DNA of 64,000 nucleotides from Boswellia sacra (GCA_013180625.2 SNVD02002644.1:779001-843000); one strand, 5' to 3'. Positions 20,801-32,807 are shown, numbered from the stretch's first letter. The notes: generated from the letters alone by a model not told the origin. Program-made: numbers and translations.

Positions 20801-23619
20801 TTACTTTGAAATCAAAGGGTCGGCATCTATTGAGAAACTGGAACTGTCAAGAAATAATCCAGTAAAAGATGAACCAGTCTCGAAGTGAGAAGTCATGTCA
20901 TCATCAATACAATCAATCTTTCCACAGTTCTGTTGCAAAATTGAGTCTGCATTGTTTAATTCTCTAATCCCAGCTAGCTCAATGGATATCTCTCTCATTG
21001 TAGGTCTCTTCTTACCATTTAGATTCAAACATCTTCTCGTGAGATTCGCAACTATCATAACCTCTTCTTTCCTACCTTCTTTCAAAACTCGACTGTCAAG
21101 TATTTCAAACAAACGATTCTCCTTCATTGCACATAGAAAATACGCTGCTAAACTTCTATCTTCCTCAAAATTTGGCTGCACGGATCGGCTTTTGTCCAGT
21201 TAAGAGCTCAGCAAGAACTACTCCAAAGCTATAAACATCGCTTTTCTCTGTAAATTGACTTGATCGAAAATACTCTGGATCCACGTATCCAAAGGTCCCA
21301 TGTACTTGAGTAGTCAAGTGAGTTTGATCAACTGTAACAGATCTTGAAGTTCCAAAGTCTGACACTTTGGCTCGATATTTGTCATCCAAGAGTATGTTTG
21401 TCGACTTGATGTCTCGATGATAAATGGGTATGGAAGCAGATGAATGAAGATAGGATAAAGCGCGTGAAACTTCTACTGCAATACGTAGGCGTAGCTCCCA
21501 TGTGATTGGAAACTCCTCATTTTCATCATGTATATATTGAAATAGAGTTCCATTAGGAATGAATTCATAGACTAAAAGAGGAACATCTGTCTCTAAACAA
21601 CATCCTAATAGCTGAACCACATTTCTATGGTTGATTTGTGATAAAATTACCACCTCATTGATGAATTCCTCAAGTTTACTCTCGTCAACTATCTTGGACT
21701 TTTTGATAGCTACTATCCTTCCTTCATCTAGCATTCCTTTGAACACAGTACCTTGACCTCCTTGGCCAAGGATTCGATTTGCATTATAGTTGTCAGTCGC
21801 TTTTTCTAATTCCTTTGAAGTAAACAACTTTGTTTTCTCAATGTTACCTTCATGGGAAGACATGTGTTGTTGGAGTAGTAAACCACCATTTCTCTTAAAG
21901 AATTTTTGCTTCTGCTTCATTTCTTTTCTTCTTTTTATGAATTTGTACAACCACCATGCTCCAGTGACTAGCAACAGCACTCCAATCCCAGAACTGCAAC
22001 CTTCATAACTCAACCGCAAGAAGATTTCATCATGTACATGGAGGAGTAAATATTGATTAAAAATCAAAATTTTTTTTACTTAATTTAAATATTTTCATGA
22101 GGGTGTTATTTTTATTCAGAATAAACTTTTTACACCTCAATTTCTTGTTACTAGAAGACCCCTTGAAACTTTTTGTTTAAAATGATACATTAAAATTGAA
22201 GAAAAAAATTGAAGAAATGTTGCATATAGTATTTTGAAACTAAACTCACTCAAATCTATTAGCTATTCTTATGAGATCACAGGCTAAAAATTTCCAAACT
22301 TGTATAATGTAAGTAATTCTCATGACCTATATGATAATTTTCCTATTTTATTTTCTGTATAAAACTGACAAAAACAATTTCTTTGCTGCACTTTTTTGCC
22401 TTTTGTTGTTGTTGTTATTATTATTATTATTTGTCTACTAGTTTTTTATTATCACAGGGCAATCGTAATTTTAAGTACAAGTAATTTCACTTTATAGCTG
22501 ATATTATATTGCATAGAGTAGAAACAGAAGGGACAACAACGTGCGCACCTATGATGATAAAAAACTTGACCCGAGACTTGTGATAAATAAAACTTGGTCG
22601 GTCGCACCACTTTCTTTCATACTCATAACGGTAAATGTGATAACCTTCAGGACACCTGGAGCTCTCTTTGCCGCTCGTGGTGTTATAAAACAAGTAACCT
22701 GCATACATAAACAGAAAGATAGTGAGAAGAAAACCAGATTAAATGATTTTGATTGTGGCTAGCTATACATTTTATTTTTTTAATTAATAGCCCCGCGTCA
22801 TATTTATGAGAACGAGTATACCTTGGCAACCTCGTGGGTTTTCAGATCTTGGACTGAAGCAAGGACAATGAAAGCCCGAGCTTCTTAAATGTATTAAACA
22901 GTTATCATCACGGTTGCAAGACGACCATGTGGAGTCTGAATTAAATAGTTCCTCACAGTATCCTTTTCTTCTCCCCCATTGGAGCCTTGCAGGAACGTAT
23001 TCTAAACCTTTCAAAACCGAGGTGCTTTTTAGGTACACTGTGTCGAGCCACTCTTGGTCAACCATTATAGCAGACTTGCATTCGGGACATAAATGTCTGA
23101 TAAGGTTTCATTAACGAACCTATCAATTGAAGGATTAATGTCGCATAAGAAGTCATAGCAACCAAGTTTTTCAACTGGATCACAAGTTGAAACAGAGAGG
23201 GAGCCGTCAGTCAAATAAGAACCATTGATCTGGTTAAGAGTGGCATACTTGTCACAACCGATGGCAGCAAGTCTATTGAATTCATTTGCAAAGGAATATG
23301 GGCTCCCCAACAGGTTCAAGCCTTTATTATTGCTGCTATTCGAAGAAGTTACAGGAATCTTGACGCCAACTGTGAAGTCTGACAAAGAATAATCTGTGTC
23401 TCTCCATATTTCCAGATGGAGTTTAGTTAAAAATGGCTTTGGAGGGCGATAAGAGTGGTTGCAGTTCACTTCAAACCACTTGTTGAAGTAGCAGTGATCT
23501 CCGATTCCAAAGGGATATGTTATTCTGATACCACCACAGCTCTTTTGACATAATGTTGATGCTTTGATTGTCCAGAGTAACATTATGACCTGCAACAACA
23601 CCAGATAATGAACAGCCAT
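20801..23619 (-). pseudogene. WAK-like receptor kinase locus with two frameshifts
   Basis: Three exons are visible: 23619-22822, 22698-22549 and 22000-20801, with donor/acceptor pairs in compatible phase. Exon 1 has a signal peptide, a cysteine-rich galacturonan-binding WAK domain (CQKSCGGIRITYPFGIG) and VDQEWLD. Exon 2 has a partial EGF-like stretch. Exon 3 has a transmembrane segment ([17 protein letters not shown]), then a kinase with [35 protein letters not shown] and [12 protein letters not shown] 1-nt shift near 23070 separates the WAK domain from VDQEWLD, and another near 21180 breaks the kinase after TGQKPIR. Such proteins sense wall pectin at the plasma membrane. It is a recent pseudogene unless the two indels are sequencing errors. 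Confidence 0.8.
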
Positions 23620-23639
23620 TGATTACCTCTCTCCTTTTC

Positions 23640-24480
23640 TGTGGGAAAATTAATGAAAATGTAACAAGTTAAATACCCTCAACCCAGCTGGGAAGCAGTT
23701 AGCAAGAAAGTGCAGTGCTCTTTCTTTCATGTTATTTTCCTAAATGGGCTTTGAATTTTCTATGCCACATGTCAATTTGATCCTAAAAGCTTTATTTATG
23801 AAGCTTGGGCCAGGGTGGGGATCCTTCCTAGTCCAAGGAAATCTGGTATTGGTCAAAATCAACCAAAAAAGTCTGAAATACAAACAGTACGTAGGTAGGA
23901 AGTGTTAAATACCGTACAATATTTTAGCCTATTAAGCTCAAAAAAGAAAGGCTCTGTGAAAGTGAAACCCTGGAGTGAACGGCGTTTGTATGATGCCTTT
24001 GCCAGTTACGAAGTTTGGCAATTGTGCGCCTTGTCGGCCACTAAAAACACGTTGAAAAATGTCATAAAAGATTGAGTGGAAACTATAATTAATTTTAAAT
24101 TTTTAATAAAAAATCTTATCTTTGTTGTCGTCAATTATAAAGTTTTGGCTGGCAAAATCTGATGCAAAAGGAGAATATATTCTTGCTGCCAAAAGAACAA
24201 CATAGTTTATAGTTGACTAGTAGTTAAGTGAACGAGTGTACATATACCAGTCAAAATAGAAAATTTGTGCCATAGAGCTGAAAGGGACAGAGCTGTTTTC
24301 CTTGCACTATCCTTGCTCTAGCTAGCTGATCGACAATGATGACCAGTCAAATATTGATGGCTAGAGGATTCCTATGTGCAGAATATTGAAACTTGAAAGG
24401 AACCTATGCATAATCATTTTCATTTAACTCAACTAAAAATTAAATGAAATCTTTCGAGGTATTAATTTTATAATAGTATT
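23640..24480. other. Upstream region of the WAK-like locus
   Basis: Non-coding sequence that probably holds the former promoter of the minus-strand receptor. Part of it (23640-23710) recurs next to the second WAK relic at about 28080-28180. No other gene is seen. Confidence 0.45.
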
Positions 24481-24518
24481 ATGTATATAATTAAGTTATA
24501 TAATTTAATTTATATAAT

Positions 24519-24630
24519 TTAATATAATATAAATTTATTAGATATATAAATTTTATTTTATTTATTAAAAATTAATTAATTTATTTTTATTTTTATTTAT
24601 CTAATAAATTTATATTATATCATATTATAT
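24519..24630. repeat. AT-rich hairpin (MITE-like)
   Basis: AATATAATATAAATTTATTA at about 24519-24540 is repeated as its reverse complement at about 24602-24625 (TAATAAATTTATATTATAT), around an A/T spacer. Shorter ATAATTTAAT blocks extend the symmetry outward. It would fold into a long stem. Confidence 0.65.
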
Positions 24631-24814
24631 AAATAAGATTATATAATTTAATCGTAAACTTAACGTTTTTCTTAATTTAAAACTTTAAAAGACTCCAATA
24701 GTGTAAGTTGTATACGATGCTATACCTACTCAATTGGTCATGCTGATCTAAGTTGGTGCTGACCTTGTACTTTCTTATCAGCTTGTAGTGTCATTGGATT
24801 GGATACAAGACCTA

Positions 24815-25650
24815 TACAGTGTGTGTTTGAGGTTATTATACTGTTCAATTCTGTTATTACTCGTAATTATTATGATATTTGGTAAATATTTTAAAAATTA
24901 ATTTTTTAAAAAGCTATTGGGGAATCTATTTTTTATATTAGATTATAAAGCAAATAGGAGGTAAATTTTAAATATCAGATTTTGTAAAGCTAAAATTTGG
25001 ATTGATCGAAATGTTAAAATTATTTTCATAAAATAATTAAAATCCAAAGATATCCTTAAATATTTAAATTTTAAAATTAATTAATTAATTATTTATTTTA
25101 TAAATTATAAAATTTAATTTTTTAAAAATTATTTTTAAAAATATTTTTTCTAGAAAATGAAAAATAACTATCAAACTGTAACTGTCGACAACCGACATCA
25201 AAATTTTAACCGTTCGATGTCATTAATTGGAGGCATTAATGGTTGAGATAGCAGTGTATCCATATAGAATGGCACCCCTGATGGTCATGACAGTGGACGC
25301 GCCAAGCGACGTTGTCCAGGAGTTGATTTGAATTTTATTTTTTATTTTATAATAATATATTAATAAATATAATTTATATTATATTATTATATTTTAATTA
25401 ATTTAAATATTAAATATCTATAAATTTTTTTATAAAATTATGTACAATTTAGTAATTTTTTTAAATTGAAATTTTAAAAATTAAATTTATTAAACACATA
25501 TTCATAGCTTTTGAACAATACAATATTTTTAAAAAATTAATTTATTAAATATCTGTAACCTTTTGAGACTGCACAACTAACAATTAATTTTTTTACAGCA
25601 CTTTTTTGCAATTTTTAATAACACATCTGTCCCAAACACATTTATAGTAT
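24815..25650. mobile_element. Non-autonomous DNA element, copy 1 (~0.83 kb)
   Basis: It begins with GTGTGTTTGAGGTTATTATA and ends with GTCCCAAACACA, so the ends are inverted (TGTGTTTG and CAAACACA). A diverged copy lies at about 29505-30380 with the same internal landmarks: TATTAGATTRTAAA, CTAAAATTTGGAT, AAATCCAAARA, a GC-richer centre, and AAACACATATTCATAGCTTTT near the right end. There is no coding capacity. Target duplications could not be confirmed. Confidence 0.65.
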
Positions 25651-26105
25651 ATATAATATAACAGGCTAGTTGTTTTTTATCTAAAATCTAATGAGTTTTA
25701 TTGGTACAAAAGAATTTTATAATACAAAAAATATACGTGTCCAAAACTCACACATATTACGAGAGATAGAAAGATTATTGAAACACCCTGAGAAAATAAA
25801 ATAGATGAAGCAGGTACAATCAACAACTCCCACGTTAATTACTCAACAACCAATCACAATGACTAAACTGCCAATTTAATTCAAAAAAAAAAGAGAAAAA
25901 CCAGAGAAAACAATAATTGAACTTTGAGCCTCTGGCAGCGGATAGCTTCTCATCTCGATAGGCAAAGCCTGATGTCACGTCCTGCACGCATGCATCCAAA
26001 AATTGCTCGGATGACCTTTAAGGAGTTAGAATTTAGGGTAAGTGTTATAGTGCTCTGACATTCTTATAACAAGACGAATTCAATGGCGCATAAATTGGGC
26101 GTGAC

Positions 26106-26165
26106 GTTCCGGAAGTTTCTAGAAGGTTCCAAGACGTTTTAGAATGTTCCGGACACTTCTAGAAT
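26106..26165. promoter_or_regulatory. Heat-shock element cluster (five perfect pentamers, then a near-perfect second set)
   Basis: TTC at 26107, GAA at 26112, TTC at 26117, GAA at 26122 and TTC at 26127 alternate at exact 5-bp spacing, the defining architecture of an HSF-binding site. A second set follows at 26142 (GAA), 26147 (TTC), 26152 (GAC, imperfect), 26157 (TTC) and 26162 (GAA). More GAA units continue downstream. A TATA box lies about 330 bp further on. Confidence 0.7.
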
Positions 26166-26461
26166 ACTCTGGAAGGCTGTAGAAAGCTCTGAAAACGTGC
26201 AGAAAACATGAGAATGCCCTAGAAGAACCTAGAAGACTCCGGAAGGATCTAGAAGGTGATAGAAGAGCGTGGAAGACTACGGAAGCTTCTAGAAGACCGT
26301 AAAGTTCTCTAATATCTAGAGTTCTCTAGATATTTCTTAAGTGTTGTAGATATTTCTAGGCTACCAGATAAGCATTGTAAAATATCTTAGGATACTTCTA
26401 GAGCGTAAATAGAGTGTAGACAAGTGGCACATTAATAGCTACACGTTGAGGAGGTGCTCCT

Positions 26462-26470
26462 CTATAAATA
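26462..26470 (+). promoter_or_regulatory. TATA box of the LTR-like promoter
   Basis: CTATAAATA followed by GGGG fits the plant TATA consensus. A pyrimidine-rich leader with CAACTCTCTTG-type sequence starts 30-90 bp downstream. Confidence 0.55.
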
Positions 26471-26881
26471 GGGGTGAGCACTCATTTGTAAGCAACAAGT
26501 CCTCTCCTTGAGAGTTTTACCAACACATTTCCTTACACAACTCTCTTGTACAATTGCATTATAAAGTAATAACACTTATACATTTCCTAACTCTCTCTTG
26601 CTTCCTTTAATCTTGCTTGGCATTGTCAAGGGTTGAAGGCTTACTTAGGTGCAAGTTCGGGTCATTGAGCGCCTAAGGTAGCACGGTCTAAGCGGTGAAA
26701 CATTAAGGCCGTGACACTTAGCTCAGTAGCACTTTCAAGATTCTTAGTCTCACAAGTCCCAGCTAAAAACCTCGAATGTTGGTAGCTCTGACCTGTGAGT
26801 GCGTTCACGGGTATTAGCCCTCCGATCATTAAGTTGGTGAGTGATCAACTCACTCACAACGAAGTTTAAGTGATTAATGAG

Positions 26882-27122
26882 AGTCCTATTATAATATATT
26901 AGATGTATTAATACATTAAAAAAATGATATAAAAGTTGTAAATAAGTCGATAAAAATTATAAATAATTATATAAAAATTATAAAGTTATAATTGTATAAA
27001 AGTTATAAATAAATCAAATAAAAGTTATATATAATTTTTATACACTTATTTATAACTTTTATTTTATATAATTTTTAAAAAATGACATATTGATATATCT
27101 GATATACTGTAGCAGAATTCAT
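26882..27122. mobile_element. MITE of 241 bp with 8-bp target duplication
   Basis: The direct repeat TTAATGAG flanks the element (26874-26881 and 27123-27130). The interior is a large imperfect palindrome of ATATAAAAGTTRTAAATAA and its complement. Its ends (TATTAGATGTATTAATACATT and the complement of TATTGATATATCTGATATAC) are imperfectly inverted. An 8-bp duplication suggests the hAT superfamily. Confidence 0.65.
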
Positions 27123-27479
27123 TTAATGAGTGATTAGGCTAAATTTAAGGGAAAATGGACAAGATACATGCGAAGAAGAAGATTAAGTCAAACTCAACTC
27201 GAAGCAAGAAAACTTTTTTGCATTTGAATTTCAAGGGCTTGTTAGACCTATAAATTCGTGCATAGGATCTAGACTTTTCATATGACATGTCAGCATCGAT
27301 CTTAAGGAGCCACATCTAGAACTACTTCACACATTTTGGATCTAGGCCAATTGTGAGCTGCCACATGCTGGTTATAACTTGATTTGTAACTGTAAATCAT
27401 GGTGCAGGTATACGAGCATGGCAACATTGCATTGACTCAACTTGGTACACGTCCATCTCGGTACTAATATTTAGATACC

Positions 27480-28180
27480 AAGGTGGCTAGCTTTACAACT
27501 ATTGAGGTTAGCAATCTTCACTGTTGGTAACCCTCCACCTTCTTTACCCATTGCAGCCTTGCGGGAGACTCTTCTTTATTTTTCAGAGCATTAGGAGATT
27601 TTTTGGCGACTTCAGATCGAGCCATTGTTGGTTAACCATGAAGGTGGAGCTGCATGCATGCCTGGAGGATATTCATTGCAATATAAATGTATAATCCAAC
27701 TCAGAATCTAGTGGAATTTGATGTTTACATGATCTCGTAGCATCCTCGGTTAGATTATGATCACAAGTAAGAATAGTCAGCCATCCACCACTAGTTGAAT
27801 CAGTCTTGTCGAACATGGCAGCAAATATACATGTCACAACTGAACTGATGGCAGCGGGCCTAGTTTACATCGAAAGCTTTAAGGAGTGCTCGTCTTGCTG
27901 CTATTCAGAGAAATAACAGGAACGTTTGCACAAAACCTGATAGATTGAAATATAAATATTAATGTAATCCACCGTCAATTCCAAATTGACGCTATTTAAG
28001 AAAGCTTTTTGGGAGCCAGAGGAGCCATTGCAAATTCATCAAAACCAGGTGATGAAAAGCCATGCATAGTTAACTAGCCTCTCCTCTCTTTGGGAAAATT
28101 AATGAGGATTCAACACACAAACATATAATCAAATTCCCTTAAGTCTAGCGGGATAGCCGCAAAGCAGTAATTAGCTAGAA
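27480..28180 (-). pseudogene. WAK-like receptor 5' relic
   Basis: Stretches in the same order as exon 1 of the WAK-like locus at 22822-23619 are recognisable on the minus strand: the segment around the VDQEWL position (near 27610-27650), the part matching the AIGCDKYATL region near 27830-27870, the part near ITSNS at 27890-27920, and the start-codon flank with GGGAAAATTAATGA near 28085-28100. Frameshifts and deletions are abundant. No kinase part is nearby. Confidence 0.7.
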
Positions 28181-28409
28181 AGTTTGATATAATTTATTTA
28201 GATCAAAGGGATCCATATCGTTGTCATATGCAACCAATTTAAATCTTGGGAACTCGCTGGTTTAAATGTTGAAAATTAATGGGCTCTGTTACTTTATTGG
28301 CCGGACTTGGGTTTGGTGTGTGCGCTTACAATCTGCATCGAGCAATATGCATTTCAAACAATTATACGAATGACTCTAAGCGTCTAGCGCGTCTTTAAAT
28401 GGAGTTGAA

Positions 28410-29315
28410 ACAGCTTAATTGCTCTACCTCCTGCATAACAGTGATCAGGATCATAATAATGGAGCAGTTACAAATTTTCAGATAATCAACATAGCTATTT
28501 TAGTATGTAACTTAGAGGAAAATATAACAAAATAAAGAAAAAAAACCTATTTTACACATCATAGAGATTCCAGCCATCCTCATCTGTTTGATGTCCATTA
28601 ATAAAATTATGTTGGAGTAATGTCATCTTCATTATAATGGCAAGAAAGGAACAAGTGTTGTTATCCGTTTGTTAAGCGTAATGCCTCCTAGACAATAAGA
28701 TATGTAATTCCTTTTAAGCAAAAAAGTTTTCGATCGGAATATGAATTAAACTAAAAGACGCTTAAGGGGTTAATATAACGAATCACACTTGTACCATTAA
28801 ACTATATCTACTACAATACAATTATTGTATAAAACTAGGCCTTTTGTCGAATAAGGGAATCTGGCATAATCAAGATAGCACAAAAATGAGAAATAATCAC
28901 AAATTTTAAATTAGAGATTAGAACGTTGATGTTTTTGTCAAGAGACCTAATAAAATTAGGAAAAGAGGACTTATTTCGTTTAAATACCTAAATCGAATAA
29001 CTAAATAACAGGTTGCTTTATTAAAAGAGTTTTGACAGATATATTGCAAAAATTGGCGAATACGACCAACATATGGAAAATTTACATCAAAATTAATAGC
29101 CCCTCTTGACCATGACTTTTGGTTTCTAAGATTTCATTCAAATTCAATTACTAGGGATCACATGCTACATATATCAAACACAAAAGCAATTGCTACATAT
29201 ATAATAGAGGTAGACTTCACATGCAAAAGTATGTAACCTCTCTTTTACTGATATTATCTTCTCCACGTATAATTTCAGTACACAAGACAACATCAATTTA
29301 ATACAGATTCTTACC
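28410..29315. repeat. CYP89A 3'-flank duplication, copy B, with a ~0.4-kb insertion
   Basis: The stretch matches 33725-34290 (AGCTTAATTGCTCTACCTCC-type, ATAATGGAGYAGTTACAAA, ATTATAATGGCAAGAAA, ATTAATAGCCCCT, CACATGCTACATATATCAAAC). Between about 28670 and 29085 an unrelated segment is inserted (or was lost from the other copies) relative to copies A and C. The insert shows no ORF and no clear terminal repeats. Confidence 0.7.
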
Positions 29316-30545
29316 TAGAATTGGTATTCCTTTGGGAAACATGGGCCAGCAACAAAACCATTGTGAACTCTTTCTTCTCCAATAAGCCCACCTTATCTGC
29401 ATCCACAGCCGTCCGCTCAAAAAGGCGATCAAGATTAGCTACAAAGTACTCTAAATGAAGCATGGCCAAACCAAGCCCAGGAAAAATCCTTCTTCCAACC
29501 GAATCGTCTTAAATTGTGTTTGAAATTCTGTTACGTATTTTAATATTTAATAAACATTTAAAAAATTGATTATAGAAGAAGTTACTGTTCTAAGAATCTA
29601 TTTTTATATTAGATTGTAAAAACAGGTAAGGGATAATTTTTGAAAATCTAATTTTGAAGAACTAAAATTTGGATAAACCAAAATACATAAATTGTCCTCC
29701 TTAAATAATATAAATCCAAAAACACCCTTGAATATTAAAATTTTAATATTAATAAATTAATTATTTAGTTGATAAATTAAAATTTTAAATTTATTTTGAA
29801 TTATTTTTTAAAATTATTTTTCTGGTAGTCATAAGTAGGTGCTGACAATTACTATCTTCGATCGAAACTTTAACCTCTAGATCTTATCGATCGATAACGT
29901 AAATAATATAAATGTCGATAGTTATGAAGATAAGATATGTCAAAGATCATGCTAGTTGTGGCAATTTTGTCGGATGCTCCAAGCCACCAGCGGTCGGCAA
30001 TTGGCAATGGTGGGGTTTGGTAGAAGCTCTTTTAATTTTTTTAATTTTTTAAAATAAATATATTTAATTATTTTAATGTAATAATTTAAAAATATAATTT
30101 AATTATTTTTAATATTATAATTTTAAATTAACTTAAGTATTAATAATTCCAGATATATATATATATATATATATTATAAATCATGTCTATTTTAGTATTT
30201 CTATTGAAAATAAAATTTTAAAAAATCAAGTTTACAAAACACATATTCATAGCTTTTAGATAGCAAAATAATTTTAAAAATTAATTTAACAAATACTCTC
30301 AGCTTGTTCTCACATTCTAGCTAGCATCAGATTTTTGTACAATAATTTCTAACAACATAGCAATCCCAAACAAATCCTCAGTAACCCTACCTCCAATAAT
30401 ATCAAATCCTTCAACACCATTCTAACCATCATCACCACCAACTCCAATCACAAATCTCTCAGGCTTGAAGGTTGATCCTCCCAAACTTTTAATCCCACCC
30501 CATAAAAGCAACCATGAAATTGATTGTCCCTATCTTTGGTAATAA
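29316..30545 (-). pseudogene. CYP89A-like C-terminal relic split by a DNA element
   Basis: Coding-like sequence at 29316-29504 (end of the P450 through the start of the haem region) continues at about 30385-30545 (the segment around FKPERF and NFMV). Between them sits the ~0.87-kb non-autonomous element copy 2. Part of the haem-loop codons was lost at the junction. As in the other relics, homology ends just upstream of the LPKxGTINF position. It has many substitutions and stops. Confidence 0.75.
29505..30384. mobile_element. Non-autonomous DNA element, copy 2, inserted in a P450 relic
   Basis: It begins near TTGTGTTTGAAATTCTGTTA and ends near CAATCCCAAACAAATCC, with the same interior landmarks as the copy at 24815-25650, including AAACACATATTCATAGCTTTT near the right end. 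It also carries a (TA)n run near 30152-30175. The flanks are P450-derived on both sides, which demonstrates insertion. Confidence 0.65.
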
Positions 30546-30559
30546 ATGTGTCACTCACT

Positions 30560-31240
30560 ATTTAAATGTCATTTCACCTGTTTAAAAATTTTTTTTTTTT
30601 TATAATTAGTAATATAATTTGAACTTCCTCAAACGATAAGTTAATATATCACTTACATCTTAAGTCTCCTATCATTTGTCACATATTAGGATGACCTTAA
30701 TTGTATCTATCAAAACTATGTTTCTAAATGGAATAAGTTGCTTTTTCTTAATTTTCTATCCCAATTTTCCATCATAAATGATGTATAACTAATTAATGAC
30801 TGCAAGATGTATATTCGTGTGATTGATAGAATAATATTACTCTTCTCAAATAATTATCTCAAATGATGCATCTTTGGTATTCAATAAACGATATAAGCAG
30901 TAAGGTAACACAAAGTTGAACTTCTCTGTCTCACTGATTCTTCTAATTTTTAATTTGAATTCTCTTTCAGATTCTTCTCAATCATTTAGTCTCTAAAGTC
31001 TCAAAAAGGGGGAAAAATCTATACTGCTAGAAATTGGTGTGAGGATTTGATGATTAGTATAAGGATCACGAGTGATGCAAAATCTTTATGCGAAGAGTCT
31101 TCTCTTACCGAAACAGGGGGTATCAGCTTTTATAAATTACACTGTTTCTGTTTCTTCTCTTTTCATTTTTCACTCCTACAGGAGGGCTACCCTGGCCTAT
31201 TAATCTCAAAAGTAGAAAAGCAAATTTGCAAAGTTTGTGT
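30560..31240. other. Spacer with duplicated flank fragments
   Basis: No gene. The part at 30835-31010 recurs at 17510-17530 and 18050-18140. The short ORF near 31047-31256 has no recognisable features. Confidence 0.4.
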
Positions 31241-31248
31241 AACTTTAA

Positions 31249-31398
31249 TTAATTAACAGAACATATTCCATGAAGTGTACTTCTATAATTAATTATGTAA
31301 TATATTATAGTGCGAGTCATGTGTTAATTAACAGAACATATTCCATGAAGTGTACTTCTATAATTAATTATGTATTATATTATAGTGCGAGTCATGTG
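31249..31398. repeat. Two near-perfect 75-bp tandem copies
   Basis: The unit starts with TTAATTAACAGAACATATTC and ends with TAGTGCGAGTCATGTG. It occurs at 31249-31323 and 31324-31398. One base differs that I can see (TAATATATTA versus TATTATATTA), so the duplication is recent. The unit has AT-rich palindromic parts. Confidence 0.9.
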
Positions 31399-31399
31399 T

Positions 31400-32430
31400 C
31401 TAGCAAGTGAAGCTCCAAAGCCATTAAAAATTGGTATACTACTCCAAAAACGTAAAATGCCTTTCATGTCATAATTAATTAATTATTCTTGCATTAATAA
31501 CAAGGTGTGACATTATTAAACCAATTTGTTGACAATGTGTATACAAAGAATTTATTGATCGTATTGATGAGATAAAATAATTAATAAATTTTATGTTAAA
31601 AAGCATGACAGGATACAATTTCAATATTTTTCATTGTTATATTTAATTTCATTGCATATTTATTTTATATATTGTTGTTGTTTTAATTTTGCTTGATCTA
31701 TGTATAGAATATGTATTTTAAAGGGTAAAACTTATTATGTCCTCCCTAGGTAGGTGTAAAATCTTAATTTCTTATTAATAAAATTTACTCATACCGTCGA
31801 GGTTCTTCTAATCAAATGCAACCCGGGCTAGGAGAAATTCCCTAGAAGAAATTTCTAGATCTGTCACTGGTTATATTCTTTAATTAGTTTATGTTGCATG
31901 AAATCTGGATTCTAATTCTCTTTTGATCAGATTTCAGTCATCACTTATTTGACATTATCTTCAATGATCAGTGAAAATGGCATATATTATTGAAACATAG
32001 ATTAAGCCTTGTCGAATTGTTGTTGCGTATACTGAATTTTTAAATTCCGAAATGTTACTTGCATGTCGTGCCTTGCACTTTTGATCTAATAAAAAAATTT
32101 TCTTTTCTTATCTTCATTGTTTGTGATCTCGAGCCTTATTCTTCTACAATTTTCTTCTCTTCTATGTCTAGTTTTTCAATTTTCATTTTGTTTGCAAATT
32201 GCAAAGTGAGAAAAGTACATTTTACTGTAACAAAACAACATTGTTTGGAGCTGTTGTATCTACAATTCTTGTTGCTGCTTTGCAATACATGCAAGTAATG
32301 GCAATATCTCATTCGTTCGTCTTTCATGGTCCCATGATTAGCAGTTCCAATACATGATTTTGCTCCCCGAAGTTGCAAATACTTGACCTTTCCTAAAATC
32401 GATTAGTGGACTTTTGCCAAATAGATATTT
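31400..32430. other. Intergenic, no gene seen
   Basis: AT-rich sequence with only short overlapping ORFs on both strands near 32059-32378, and neither shows a domain. No splice-consistent gene is supported. Confidence 0.4.
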
Positions 32431-32439
32431 GCAAAATGA

Positions 32440-32760
32440 AAATGTTGAGGCACTACGATAATGTTGGATTAGAGTATACGGGAGATGATTCGGAATTGGC
32501 TTCTGTTAAATATTATTGGATTTAGACGATGGAAGGAGTTGAGATTGTAATTGACCAAGTGGATGTGTCGAACAATCAATTCCAAGGTGGGATTGCATGA
32601 GCATTAGCGGAAACTTATCCCATTCGAAGCACTAACACTCTTCACTATACGTTTACCGCTCATATTCCATCATTGTAGAAAATTTGATAAAGCTCAAGTG
32701 GTTAGATATCTCATCAAATAAGCTTATTAGGGCAATACCTATGCAATCAACAAGTCTAAC
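32440..32760 (+). pseudogene. LRR receptor-like protein relic
   Basis: Translation with frame changes gives DVSNNQFQGGI, then a weak TYPIRSTNTLHYTFTAHIPS, then KLKWLDISSNKLIRAIPMQ. This is the order of the last leucine-rich repeats of plant receptor-like proteins: the segment after the island domain, then N-x-L-x-G-x-IP repeats. Several in-frame stops and shifts interrupt it. Only about 100 residues remain and there is no transmembrane end. Confidence 0.7.
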
Positions 32761-32807
32761 ACTATAAACTGAGACAATTAATTTGTGGGACCAATACCTC
32801 AAGGATA

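Larger units (their letters stand above)
25973..26870 (+). mobile_element. Solo-LTR-like sequence with heat-shock-element array and TATA box
   Basis: It starts near TGTCACGTCCTGCACG and contains a long zone of TTC/GAA units (26106-26300). A TATA box CTATAAATAG lies at about 26462-26470, followed by a leader-like stretch with TAACACTTATACATTTCC and CTCTCTCTTGC. No primer site or coding region follows, so it behaves as a solo LTR or an isolated promoter fragment. The borders are uncertain because I found no matching target duplication. Confidence 0.5.
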
